In this document: positions 45,366 through 57,023 of the stretch, in pieces
Layout of the letters: the number at the start of each line of letters is the position of its first letter
How positions within the stretch are numbered: position 1 is the first letter of the stretch
Assembly (NCBI GenBank): GCA_963281255.1
Contig: OY725503.1
Coordinates: forward strand, 1,674,001-1,738,000
Direction of reading: 5' to 3'
Length of the DNA stretch: 64,000 bases
Origin: Aphrocallistes beatrix
Lineage: Eukaryota; Porifera; Hexactinellida; Sceptrulophora; Aphrocallistidae
Notes under the pieces: generated by a model
What the model saw: the letters and a program-made list of their open reading frames with translations, nothing else
Database searches by the model: none
Told to the model about the DNA's origin: nothing
Translations under genes and position numbers: made by a program

Positions 45366-45651
45366 CTTTGAAAGTTGTCTTTTCTAAGAACCAAGGTAAA
45401 GCGCCACAATGGTCCAAGTGAAAATGACTAATAAGTAATAAATCTATCTCGTCAGCTTCAACCATATCTGTATAAGGAAGAGACTCAAACCCTGAAAGAC
45501 CAGGATGGATTCCACAATCAAGCATAATTTTTTTCCCCTTAAAATCTAACATAATACAAGATCTTCCGACTTCTTGCCCAGCACCTAGTGGTGTTATGGT
45601 CAAAATATCACTGTCCTCATGCAACTCAAAGTCGAGCCTTCTTTTGGTCAT
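45366..45651 (-). CDS. CPSF3: CPSF73 exon 1 (N-terminus of the 3'-end endonuclease)
   Basis: The start is ATG at 45651, and the protein opens [15 protein letters not shown]. It continues [20 protein letters not shown] and LDCGIHPG, as in all CPSF73 proteins. It reaches the signature [13 protein letters not shown], where His76, His78, Asp80 and His81 are zinc ligands (HxHxDH). It ends KTTFK plus one base at the donor GTATTC. Vertebrate proteins read ALPWFLQKTSFKGRTF at this point, and the splice to exon 2 restores GRCF. No start other than 45651 fits the family length. The 150 bp upstream are AT-rich and I can name no promoter element. Confidence 0.97.
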
Positions 45652-45808
45652 TGCAAAGAAAGTGTAAATATATGATCAAATAAATTAACTACTAACAATA
45701 TAAATAATGAAACTGTAAAAATAGAATTAGAATTTTTAAGTATTGAAACTAAATTTCCAGGATGACTGAGTCTGCGAAATTGTGATAACAATTGAAGAAA
45801 TGAAAGTA

Positions 45809-46288
45809 CACTAACCGGACAAAAGTATTTGTACACTATATTATTCCCCATACAAATAGTACTAAATTGATCTTTTCATGAAGGGAAAAGTATTCAAACT
45901 CTAAGAGCTATTAAGTAATAGTCTGATTTAAAATTCGAAATCTTCACATTCGAAATAGTAGTAGTTAAAGATTTCTAACAAATTGCTCAACCCAATGAGT
46001 AAAATTATCAATCTGTGGCTCAAGGGGTAGTACATCACCATCATGTATAGTGATAAAAGGGACATATGTAGCACAAGGTGGCAGTGATTGATAATTTGAA
46101 ATAATTGGGAATTAGTAATTGATTAGAAATATCCTACAATAACTAATTCGAATGCGAAAATTTCGAATTTGAAACCCGGTTAGTTGATCACTTACCGTTT
46201 CGGAGTTTTAATCTTCATGAATAGACCCATTTTAGTATTAAATGCACGTAAGATAATGAAGTGTGCAAATACTTTTGTCCGGATAGTG
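45809..46288. mobile_element. Tc1-like MITE (cggacaaaagtatttgtaca ends)
   Basis: The left end cactaaccggacaaaagtat and the right end atacttttgtccggatagtg form inverted repeats with TA flanks, 480 bp. The inner arms also match partly. It lies about 160 bp upstream of the CPSF73 start codon, so it may be part of the promoter region. Confidence 0.85.
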
Positions 46289-47104
46289 TACAGTGGAACT
46301 GGCATCATCAGACGACTATTAAATCAGGAATTTGGGAAATTCATAGAATTTCTGTTGAATTGTATAAACCGATAATCTAGCACGTATTATTTTAACTGCT
46401 TTGTAATATTAAGGTCGTTGGCCTTTCCTATAATAGCTAACTTTTGACTTTTTCAATCGATTCATTTAATTTTTTAAGTGCAGATTTGAATCGCAAAGTT
46501 ATTTGCAAAACTGCATTAATAATTGAAATAATTAAACAGATTAAAAATTTTTTTAAAAATTTGGTCATTTTACAAGGAAGAAATCGGACACAATATGCTT
46601 ACAATCCTTTAGAAACTTTTCAAATTCATACATAAATCGATGATCTAACTAATGAACAGACAGATTTTTGAATTTGTTTAAAATTCACACCAAAACACCC
46701 GAGGAATTTTATTTTTAGTAATTTTGACACTATTTTTTCTTAATTCTCTTTTTATTTGTATTATCAAATTTCTGTCTGTTCATTATGTTCTACTCTTCGA
46801 GATCTTTTAGAAACCGTTAAGTTTTCGTCCCTATGTTGAATTTACAAAAAGTTATCACCTTTATAATTGCTGAAAAAAAAGTTTTAGAAAATAGTATTTA
46901 GAAAATATTTATATATGTCCCTCAATTTCCATTAGTTTTAACTGTTTTGGAATATTAAATAACATGCAAATATCCTTATTCGACAACTTATAGCACTACT
47001 TAACTTCAAAATATGGTATATCAAATTTTTCTTCATCAAAAGTGGGAAAAAATCGTCATTGCTGACTGGCCACCGAAAATGACCACATTCGATAGTGTCC
47101 ACCG
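46289..47104. other. AT-rich intergenic DNA
   Basis: Nothing is recognisable apart from short A/T-rich direct repeats. Confidence 0.45.
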
Positions 47105-48135
47105 GAATTCGAGATCAATAACTTCTTTGAACCATGTCAGATCACCATTTTAATACTAAATTCGTGCTCAGCACTAAATTTCGAGCAATTTGATATATAT
47201 ATTGACCATATTTGGAGTTTTTGGATGTCCGAGCATAGCAACGACCAGAAATTTTTTCACATTCCTGGCCGTTGTAGGAACCCGCAGGCAAGGAATTTCT
47301 CCAAATATGTCCAATATATATATCAAATTGCTGGAAATTTAGTGTTGAGCACGAATTTAGCATTAAAATGATGATCTGACATGGTTCAAAGAAGTTATGG
47401 ATATGAGACAAAATGTGTCTTTTTATAGGCGCCACCAGGTGGTACAAGTGTTTCTAAGTGGCGAAATATTAGCATTGAAATTCTAAAAATCAAAATTATT
47501 GTTTAGAACCCCTTTAGTTATCCTAAAATGGTTAAAAAGGACTTTTGGCAAATTTTTGCTAAAAAACAAAATGCCCATAGGAGAGGCCAACCTTAAATGA
47601 TTAAAAAGTACTTTTGACAAATTTTTGATAAAAAATAAAATGTCCATTGAAAAAGCCAACTTTAAATCCACTAATTTACTCCTGAAAAGGTGCTTATCTT
47701 ACGGTAGGTAGGAGATAATTTTTCATGAAGTCATGATGTCTCAAAAAGATCGAAAATCCACGTTACTCCTATAGGATTTCTAGCTCACGAATAAGATGAA
47801 ATATTTAGTTTGAATGTCTCCACAATATTATGGTAGGGTGGCTTTTCCTAGGAGCATTTTATTTTTTATCAAAAATTTGTCAAGTCCTTTTTAATTATCT
47901 TTAGATCCCTAAAGGGGTTCTAAACATTAATTTTGATTTTTAGAATTTCAATGCCAATATTTCGCCACTTAGAGCAACTTGTGCCACCTGGTGTTCACCC
48001 AAAAAGGACACATTTTTGAAGCGAAATGTCTCATATCTATAACTTCTCTCAACCATGCCAGATCATCTTTTTGAATTCGTGCTAAGCACTAAATTTCCAG
48101 CAATTTGATGTATATATTGACCACATTTGGCTTTG
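47105..48135. repeat. Multi-armed palindromic repeat
   Basis: 47107-47400 is a palindrome by itself: arms with gtgctcagcactaaattt and aaatttagtgttgagcac around cattcctggccgttgtagga. The arm from about 47300 to 47660 is inverted again at 47850-48135 (accaggtggtacaag / gtgccacctggtg, ttttagaatttcaatgcc). One segment therefore has two alternative pairing partners. Fragments of the family lie near 22435 and 35440. Confidence 0.75.
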
Positions 48136-49945
48136 ATATTTCAATCAATTGAAGATGAAGCTTAGTTGGATGTATTATTAATTGATAGAGAATAGACACA
48201 GAAGTTTCATGAGACGTGATTTGAAACGTACAAATTCACCAATTTCTTAGGACTACACCAAACAAAGTTAACTAAAATCAGAAATTTTGAATACTGACTT
48301 CTGGCGAATTTTCAACATTTTTGTCCGCTTTTAGGGTTGATACTCCATCAACGTAATTCTTTATTACCTTATATCTCATTTTAAATAATAAAAACATAGG
48401 GCTGCTAATCGATTTTTTGAATTATTTCATTTTTAATCTATCCAACTTTGAGCATCTTTCCCAATAGATAATGTAATTCAGCAACACTAGATTATATAGA
48501 GAGAATTGATTGTGTAAGGATAAGACTACTGACAATGACTGTTTCCTGATTAGAGGTATAGTTCCAATAATGCTACTTAACATTCACACCAGAAAAATGT
48601 ATTAGTAAAACATAATTGGATTTATACCTTCAAAGCAGGAAAGACAGTCATTATCAGTATAATAGTGAATTAGCATGTTATCAATCTAAGATGGTTACAA
48701 ATTCCGTTTGGTGAAATTAGATGGAATGCTATAATATTAAACAATCATATTAATTAATTAAGTATTTGTATATTTCCTCTTAAGAACAAATCTTTTCACA
48801 TTTTATAAAAATATGAATCTATCAAATTATCTCCCAATGGGGACTGTATCAGGGGAAATGGCCCCCAGAGTTTAACAATGGTCAATTCTGATTTCTCAAA
48901 TATTTAAAATGTTCTGTCTGTATGATTTATACAAGCAGCCTTCGTAGTTCGCGTAATTTTCGTTCATGGATTTATTTGGAGAATATTTCGATTACCTAAT
49001 GTCATTAATTTTATCAGTATCTATCCTAAATTTGCACCTGTTCTAGTCTAACCATAATAGCAATCAACTAAGGTATCGTTTTCCTAATTCAGAGACTGGC
49101 ATATGTAGTATTCAACACATGTAGTATTCAACTAGAATTATATTGAACATACCAGTTAGGACAATAAGTTTTGAAACTCATATATTTACATTAAATCTTG
49201 ACCTTTAATACTTCTTATATTGATAGCACTATTAGTATATTAGTTACCTTCAAAATATCTATTTGTTTGCTTTGGAATTGTAACACTTGTGAGGATTTAT
49301 TTACTTGCTATTTGATATTTTATTGAAATCATGGAAAAGTTGGAGTATCGGGCAGTAAGGCTACAATTCGTGATTGCCAGTTCGAGGAACTTAATCACAC
49401 CCTTACTTCCCTAATATAGCACCACCTAACTATTACCTATTCTCCAATCTCAAAAGACATCTGCGGGGAATAATTTTTGGAAACGATGTAGAGTTGAAAG
49501 AGGCTTGAGTGCAAAGATTAAAATTTTTATAAAAATGGTATTTTGAGTCTCCGTGATCGATGGTCTCATGTGATTCATGTTAAGGGGCAATATATTGAAT
49601 AACTGGAGTTAGATTGTTTCTAATAGTTATTATGTTGTCAGGTCTCAAACCATATTGTCGAACCTGGTTATATTTATAATATTTATAAACAACGTATATC
49701 AATAATATAATTACATTAATAACCTCATACAAAACGTAAGTAGATTGACATTGTTCATAATGATGTGTATGAATGGAGAATAAAACAGGTTTAAAAGTTA
49801 AGAAAATACTGGAAATAATAAATAAATTACAAAAAGTATTATGGATTAAACATGTAATCATTAGTTTACTAATTTAATGCAAATCCTTTGAATCAATCTG
49901 AAAAAGAAAATCAAAATATACATATTAATACACTGTACTTTAAAT
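48136..49945. other. AT-rich intergenic DNA between syd and CPSF73
   Basis: No gene is seen. The first part after the stop codon at 49946 is the 3' flank of the syd-like gene. An ATTAAA on the minus strand (49872-49877) could be its polyadenylation signal. Confidence 0.45.
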
Positions 49946-50406
49946 TTAATCTGAACACGCTGGACTGATAACTGGTGATTTATTTCGTCGATTCTTTGCA
50001 TGCCAAACAATGAAATAATTTCTATCGGTGACAACAACAGTTGGATCCGAAATATTTTTCAATCTCATTGGCATATCAGGGCCTCCGACAATTGCTCCTT
50101 CTGATGTTCTGTAATCGACATGTCCTTCACCTCCACTTACAATTAAACAAGTTGAAGCGAATGTATCTTCAATGTTATTTTCAAATCCATCCAAGAGTTC
50201 AGACCTGGCAACTGTTTTTCCAGTTGATATGATGAACCTTACTGGTCCAGTGTGTCCATGAAAAGAAAGCTGAATTTTCCCAAAAGAACAGAACGGAGAT
50301 GAACTGTTAAGTGTAGAATTATTATATTTCGGTGATATTTGATGATGCTCCTCATCACTTGTAAGACTTAAACTACTCAAAGAATAAACAGTCGTGACTT
50401 CATTAT
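49946..50406 (-). CDS. syd: Sunday driver/JIP3/JIP4-like protein, last exon
   Basis: JIP3 and JIP4 (Drosophila Sunday driver, nematode UNC-16) link kinesin-1 and dynein to cargo and JNK. This exon encodes the end of the C-terminal WD40-like propeller: IQLSFHGHTGPVRFIIS matches vertebrate CFHGHRDAVKFFVAV, CLIVSGGEGHVDYR matches MLVISGGEGYIDFR, and NYFIVWHAKNRR matches LIVWQV. The acceptor is CATATAG before 50406. One base from the previous exon gives Asp, and the phase fits (GAT AAT GAA). The stop is TAA at 49946. An NSSSP-type low-complexity stretch precedes the strand pair. ARHGEF10-type propellers are distant relatives but fit less well. Confidence 0.85.
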
Positions 50407-51344
50407 CTATATGATAAACAGTATTAGAAATACATTTAGAACAAAATCGATGATATATTCAATAAAAAGAGAAATTAATAACAGTAGAAATAATAATAAT
50501 ATGAATATCGGGTGCACAAAGTTGACTCCATTAAGCTGTTAACATTATTTTCATTTCAGAGCAATTCATCCCATTTAGATAGTAGCTCAACTTTGAATAA
50601 ATGGTGGGGCTAGCGCTCCCATACTGGTTAAGCGCATCCTACTTAAAGAAGGCACCTTTTTATAAAATATATTTTCTTGATCGTTATTGTCCTTATTAAT
50701 ATATAGGTCTACTTTTCTTGGTAATTATTCACATGCTTTGGTGGTTTGTTAGTATGTTAAGTTGTATGAACATATGAAAGTGCATCACCTGCGATAAGAC
50801 AATTAAATTCATTAAATACGCCTCAACTGGGGTGGGACATTGTTAAGTAGTGTTGTGCCCCACCTGGCTCTAACCACACGTTGCGTGACTATTATTTTTG
50901 CGAATGTAGAATAGTAAGCATTCAAAAACACTAAATATAACAATTCCAGCAAATATAAAACAAATATAGACATCGTGAACAATTGAATTCCAGTAAAATT
51001 ATTTTCTCGAACCAGCAAATGGAGCAATGGGAAAATTTAGTGTTCAGATCCACGTGATTTGTAGTCTAAAAAACAGACATACAATTCCAAGGGAGGGTTA
51101 ATCTGTACACAATCTATTAAAATTTACATGGATTTCATGCCCTTTTAACACACTTTGGACAGTGTTAATCTGGGAACTGTGTCCAATGAAATGAAGAGTA
51201 CTCCTGCCTTTAATGTCGCAACTCAACTAAACCTATAGTATCCAAAGTCCAGTCTAAAGCTTCTTAATCATATAATTTCACTGTTTCACAAAGATTAATG
51301 TACGTTCAGACTACCTAACTCTTCTTCCTGCCATGGGCCACTCT

Positions 51345-52475
51345 CACAGCCTACGTAACTATAGCCTATTCACGGTGCGAATATTACCTCACCATGGATT
51401 ACTTCAAGTCTATTTTGTAAACAAACCATAATGTTTGAAATAAATTTGAATACGATAAAATGCAGTGTATATTATAGGATAAGTATCATTGTTAGTTTAT
51501 ATTTTATTACCTACATTATTTCATACATTTTCTTCTTACTAGTAATCCCTAAATTCATTCATCCACACGTACATTTTTCTTAGTAGTAAGCTGATATGTG
51601 TAGTGCAGTCAACTTCTGCTCGAATTAAGACGGCACTGATTACGTTCCAGTGTTTGAAATGTTGAATCATTGGTCCAAGGAAATGCAAGATGAATGACGA
51701 AAGTTTCTCTATAGAGATGATGCATAGAAATTGCCGAGAGTCTTCATCTGTGAGATACATTTCTGTGACGAGGATATACTACTTCACTTCGATATTGCCC
51801 AGGGTTAAGGTACAGTGAAGAAAGTCAGCTGAAGGTATGCGAACACCTCACATCTTCCAAACAGATAACGGGGGTTAATTTACTATTAACCTGCTGAATG
51901 CGACACTGTGCAATGGTAGCTACAAGTACTTCACACCACACAGTAACACCGGGAGTCCGGTGGGATGGCCGAAAGACATATCGGCTTCGTCAAACAAGTG
52001 ATACGTTGCTTGATGTTCGAATGCCACCTAGAAAAGGGTTCCTGGCCATCGTTGTTGCAATTGATTACTTTCTACTGCAGTATAATCTGGACGACGGGTC
52101 GAGAAAAATATTTCACACATGTTGCCGTTTGGCTATCACCAATCGATAAAACGGTAAAGAAGAGGCAAGAATTGAGTGAAATCTACGGGAAAACCAGGAA
52201 TGCACCCAATCGGGGGCTAAGAAGCTAGAAAAAGTATGATAAAGGTAGGAAACATCCAACATAACACGGGAGATTGGGTCATGATTAATATGAAGGACTA
52301 TTCGTATACATGTTAGTTCGTAGTAAGAGAGAACTATCACAATTTCCCACCCCTTTTGTATTACGCGCCATTAAATTTCAGCAAAATATAGATATGCTTT
52401 AGTTTGTATTTTGTACTTAAGACGAAGTAATCCATGGTTAAATACCGTGAAAAGGCTATAGTTACGTAGACTGTG
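51345..52475 (+). mobile_element. TIR element with 8-9 bp target duplication and integrase-like fossil, copy 2
   Basis: It has the same terminal repeats as 5413-6779 (cacagcctacgtaactatag / ctatagttacgtagactgtg). The flanks ggccactct (51336-51344) and ggccactca (52476-52484) share the first eight bases, an independent target duplication. The interior is shorter, with a remnant of the integrase-like segment near 51840-52150 and the same right part (gaagaggcaagaattgagtg). It also has a different internal stretch (51490-51780) absent from copy 1. Confidence 0.78.
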
Positions 52476-53484
52476 GGCCACTCACTACACAACGGCCACT
52501 TCAAAATATGACTCTATATAACAGCAGCCAAAACGGTCAATGTTGGCTAGTTACTTGGAAGCTCGTTATAGATAGGCTGCATTGTCTAGGGCATTGTAAA
52601 ATTGTATCCAAACAAATTCGATTTGTAGTTGAAAATGTATACATCATAATTCGATTTTATAAATAATAATGATAAAATATTTTCTTGGGAGAAGAGCACA
52701 CAAAATCATACCAAATCATTAAATAAAATCATTTGAATTATTAAGAAATAAGGTTTCAATTGCATTGGTAATTGGAAGTAGATTGGGAACAGCATAGTAC
52801 AAGTAACACAAAAATGTATTCTACTAAGAATCATTGTTTAATTAATTAACCCGTGCACGTCCAGGAATGTTAAAGTGAAAGTGAAAGTGAATTGAAAGTA
52901 AACTGAAAATGAAATTGAAAGCTGGGTCATTTCTATTTATACCTTTGACCTCAGTTATTCCCGGGTTAAACACTTAATGCTGCGGGTCAATTCTAATTAC
53001 TGAATATACTCCGTATTTCATGGCTTCCTAGGTCAACTAACTTAACCTCAACTAACTTAAGGGAATGAGCTAGTAAATCATGATCCATCAAAATTGAACT
53101 ATAATATCAAGTTATAAAAGCTTCTAATCGAATGAAAAACAAAACCTTTTATTTGAATTCATAATATTTCAAGGGAAATGGAAAATGTTAGAAACATATG
53201 AAGTAAGATTATTGCAATATTGTAAGAATCTTCATGATAAATCTGAATATAAATTAACCGATATTAAATCAGTTGTATTGGAATAATAATTGTAGAATTC
53301 GATGCTAGATTTATATCGTCATACAAAACTAATTGGATCCAATTATTCACAAACTAATTTTCTAGTTTAATGCGAAATGTTCATTATTTTTCGCAAGGTA
53401 GCCCGAATTTACTGGACATTCTGAAATTTGGGATATGTATATTTATTACGAAATATGCTACAACCAAGCATAGTATTCATATAT
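52476..53484. other. AT-rich intronic DNA with a GAAAGT simple repeat
   Basis: At 52874-52922 there is a run of gtgaaagtgaaagtgaattg type hexamers. No other feature is recognisable. Confidence 0.5.
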
Positions 53485-55028
53485 ACAAGCGTGCTTGGTT
53501 TGCTTGCGCTGTGTGGCTGGCAGACACTTTGTGTCCACCTGAGGCGCCTAGGCTCACAATGATGAATTATAATGTACGTAGATAACATCTCAAAATACGT
53601 CAGTCTTACTGTTATAATCGATATCACTCAAAAATAACAAAATTTGTCAATTGATCTATTTTTGATGCGTAATGATGGCGTCATAACAGAGTGATCAGTC
53701 ATCATTTTTTGATGAGAGTTGTAGCATATGTGAAAAATAATAATATACAGACTCTATTAAAATTTTAGCATTCTATCGCCTAAAATAGCTGAACTATAGC
53801 CAAGAAACTGGAATTTCTAATTATGAAAAGGTGACAATGTTGTCTTAATTTCATGAGTCGACATTTTCGCATGAGGTCAGAACTTAGTGGAGCCATAGCC
53901 TACTATATTATAAGGCCTCAGAGTAACTTGATTAGGGATACGTTAGAAGATGGTTGAACTAATACATGAGCTTCCTTAAATAATTAACAAAGCACATTAG
54001 AGCTTAGGAATGTTACCAGCATATATAAATATGGTGTCAAAGTACTCATATCCGTTGTTAAAATTTAGATTAGTCACCATATGGATGCGTAATACGGTAT
54101 ATTTGTGACAAATTTGGTGATTTTCAGAGGTCATTTAAGGGCACTTCTAAGTGTCTTTATTATAAAACTTTACGCATAGAACTGAGATGTGCATGGGTTA
54201 ATTAATACGAAAAATTTGGATTTTTTTATGAAATGTTGCTACATTCCAGTGTTGCTATGGAAACGTGTTTTGGTCAGTTGGGATTATATCTTGAAATCCA
54301 CGATAGCTAGACATTCAAATGTAATTCCATTTGATTGCAAATATACTACTTCCTATTAAGCGATAATATAATTTCGACGTCTAAATTCAATGGTTTACGA
54401 GATATTCGACAAATTACCAAATGTGGCCAATATGATGAATTGTCTAATAACTCGTAGACCATTGAATTTAGACGCCGAAATTATATTATCGCTTAATAGG
54501 AAGTAGTATATTTCCTATAAAATGGAATTATATTTAAAATTCTAGCTCTTGTGGTTTTCAAGATATGATCCAAACTTACCAAAACACGTTTCCATAGCAA
54601 CACTGGAATGTAGCGACATTCCATGAAAAAATTCCAAATTTTTCGTATTTACCCATTCACATCTCAGCTCTCTGCGAAAAACTTTATAATAAAAACACTT
54701 AGAAGTGCCCTTAAACGACCTCTGAAAATCACCAAATTTGTCACAAATATACCCTATTGCGCAATCATATGGTGACTAATCTAAATTTTATCAACGGATA
54801 GGGGTACTTTGACACCATATTTATATATGCTGATAATACATTCCTAAGCTCGATTGTGCTTTGTTAATTATTCACGGCAGCTCATGTATTAGTTCAACCA
54901 TCTCTACCGCATCTCTAGTCCCAATTTGGCAAGTTACTCTGAGGCCATATTATAGTAGGCTATGGTGGAGCCATTGCCAAAAGACTCCTACAAGCCTTAA
55001 ATCAGCCTTCTATTCCTGGCAATTAGTT
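53485..55028 (+). repeat. R550 repeat, copy L, split by a palindromic element
   Basis: The head and body (acaagcgtgcttggtttgct onward) run to 53893. They resume after the palindromic insertion with ggagccattgccaaaagact and end near 55028 without (TA)n. The words gtggagcca lie on both sides of the insertion. Confidence 0.82.
53894..54966. mobile_element. 1-kb palindromic element, copy 2, inserted in R550 copy L
   Basis: Ends: ccatagcctactatattata on the left and tatagtaggctatgg on the right. The arms are inverted throughout, and the centre at about 54440 pairs cgtctaaattcaatggttta with taaaccattgaatttagacg-like sequence. About 9-14 bp of the R550 target (tggagccat) appear on both sides, overlapping the termini. 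That supports insertion with target duplication, although the exact boundary is ambiguous. Confidence 0.85.
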
Positions 55029-55092
55029 CTAAGGCCACCTGAAATATTTCGGTTAGGAACCGAAATAGCTCTCCGTGATGCCCTTGAATCTA

Positions 55093-56250
55093 TCCTTACT
55101 ATCTAAACTCGATTAGTGTTTGAATACATATATATCTAATTACAGGGTGACTAATAAGTTCTGATACAAGCTTCATTAGGTATAGAATTTCTCATACTCA
55201 TATTGCGAGTTTTGAGAATAAAAAATGTGTCCTGCCACGCAGCAAAAATCGCGATTCAGAGCCCACTGCTCTTCGAATTATCTTACCAGAGTCTTCAAAT
55301 TCAAGGAAAAATTAGCACACACATTTTCCTCGAATACTCTAAATTTGTAGAAATATACGATGTTCAGATTAGTGCATTTTAAGGACCATTTGGATCAGAT
55401 TTTTCTGTGATGTGAATAAAAGTACCATTTTGGGGAATTTTGCAAAATATACCTAATTTGAACTGCGAATGAATGACCTTTTCTCATGTCTGATAATGAA
55501 TTCAGTGGATTTGTGAAATATTTCTGTGGTGAATCAAAGGTATCTGGTGCTAAATCGTCATGGAACATCGATTATGAAGACATTTTATATAGAAGCAGCG
55601 GGCTCTGATTTGCGAATTTCGCTGCGAAGCAGGACACATTTTTATTCTCAAAATTCGCCATATTAAACACATTTCTGAATATTAGAATCGAAAAATCTTT
55701 TAAAATCATTGAAAGTATTCGAATAACAACAATCTCTAAAGACCATAATAAATAAGACTGTTTGAGTATGAGAAATTCTATACCTAATGAAGCTTGTATC
55801 AGAACTTATTAGTCACCCTGTATATATCTGTAACGAATTCATTGAAGAAAATGCCAGGCACAGAAAGCCAATATTTGACATATGGGAGTCTTTTGGCTAT
55901 GAATCCGCTAAGTTCTAACCTCAGACCAAATATTAATTTATCATGGAATAATGACATCATTGTCGCTTTTTATAATTAGAAATTTCAGTTTTTCGACAAT
56001 AACTCCATTTACGTGATGGAAGGCTGAAATTTTAAGAGAATTTGTATATTAATATATCTCACATATGATCCAACTCTCATCAGAAAAAGGTGACTCAACA
56101 TTATATTATGACGTCATCATTACGCATCAAAAATTGAAAAAGTGACAAATTTTGCAATTTCTCGGGTGAAGTTGATTATAACAGTAAGACAGAAGTATTT
56201 AGAGATATTATCTACCTCCTGCGCAGTGCAAGCAAGTGAAGCGCGCTTGT
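55093..56250 (-). repeat. R550 repeat, copy M, split by an M680 MITE
   Basis: It starts with the outer motif tccttactatctaaactcga, then a short TA tract that is interrupted at 55141-55822. It resumes with tatatctgtaacgaattcat and ends with a decayed head at 56250 (part of the hairpin region deleted). Confidence 0.83.
55141..55822. mobile_element. Foldback MITE family M680, complete copy
   Basis: The ends are tacagggtgactaataagtt and aacttattagtcaccctgta, exactly inverted. Matching arms continue through ctgatacaagcttcattagg and atgaagcttgtatcag, and an inner pair lies around the cctgccacgcagc word. It is 682 bp, has no coding region, and is inserted in a TA tract of R550 copy M. Confidence 0.92.
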
Positions 56251-56470
56251 CAAATAATGTTGCATGAGGAATCATCCTATATATTTTCCTCAGTGAATCG
56301 ACATCTCGTTATATAAATTTCTATAAAATAAATTAAAATTCAGGAAACATCATATACTTAGAATAGCGGAAATCCGAAAGCATAAAATGAGGGTACTATG
56401 ACCAGAAAGTGGAGTAAACATCCCAAAATTCATTGGTACACTAATTTTTGTCGACACATTCATTAACCAT

Positions 56471-56530
56471 TTAAGATTAACATTCTATAAAATCACTATT
56501 TAAGATTAACATTCTATAAAATCACTATTT
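56471..56530. repeat. Tandem duplication of a 30-bp unit
   Basis: ttaagattaacattctataa followed by aatcactatt occurs twice in direct succession with no differences, suggesting a very recent duplication. Confidence 0.85.
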
Positions 56531-56722
56531 GGAAATTATTAATTAAGATTGGAAACCTTACAAACCATTTTCTTTGTTTACAATCGAGCCCCTTCAAAAA
56601 TGGTTCAAATTAATGTTAATTAATGTAATAAAACTTCATGAAGTTAAACCGTATGATAACATTAATCGTTAATGGTTTCTTAATATTTTATAGATACGCT
56701 ATATAGTTAGAAATAAACATAC

Positions 56723-57023
56723 CTATGTTTTTAGTGAATGCCATGCAATTGTTATCGCAAAAGGGAATAGAAATAATTACGCCATTCCCGCATCCAACCC
56801 AAAGATAGTCATTCGCAACGTTAAGAGTTGTAATGCGAATAGGGAGGTTATTGTTTGGAAGCTGTAACAGCGCATGAACCTTTGGAGCAAGGTCTATATC
56901 TTGTAGATGGTCAAACGATGTTGAATTATAAAGTCTGAGGATTGAATCCTGTCTTATTGTTAACCATACTCCATATCCATATGATGCTAAATGAGTGACC
57001 TGACTTGTAACTTTGTAATGAAC
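56723..57023 (-). CDS. syd: Sunday driver/JIP3/JIP4-like protein, penultimate exon
   Basis: Minus-strand reading from GTT at 57023 gives VTHLASYGYGVWLTIRQDS, LRLYNSTSFDHLQDIDLAP and ITTLNVANDYLWVGCGNG then VIISIPF. Vertebrate JIP3/JIP4 read GYGVWVSIRLDSTLRLYHA, HLQDVDIEP and LWVGTGNGVIISIPL at the same points. This is part of the C-terminal propeller. The acceptor is CATAG at 57024. The exon ends ATA G at 56723 before GTATG, in phase with the last exon. It is 301 bp with no damage. The upstream exons (RILP-like and leucine-zipper parts) are not in the window. Confidence 0.87.

Larger units (their letters stand above)
50407..56722 (-). other. syd: syd-like intron (6.3 kb)
   Basis: The donor is GTATG (56722 downward) and the acceptor is TAG (50407), both in agreement with the reading frame. 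It is filled by the second integrase-bearing TIR element, R550 copies L and M, a palindromic element and an M680 MITE. Confidence 0.85.

Noticed and set aside
46015-46080. tRNA-like words (gtggctcaaggggtagtaca)
   Set aside because: A-box-like only; no B-box or cloverleaf, and it lies inside a MITE.
52874-52922. GAAAGT hexamers as an interferon-type response element
   Set aside because: Simple sequence repeat with no conserved context.
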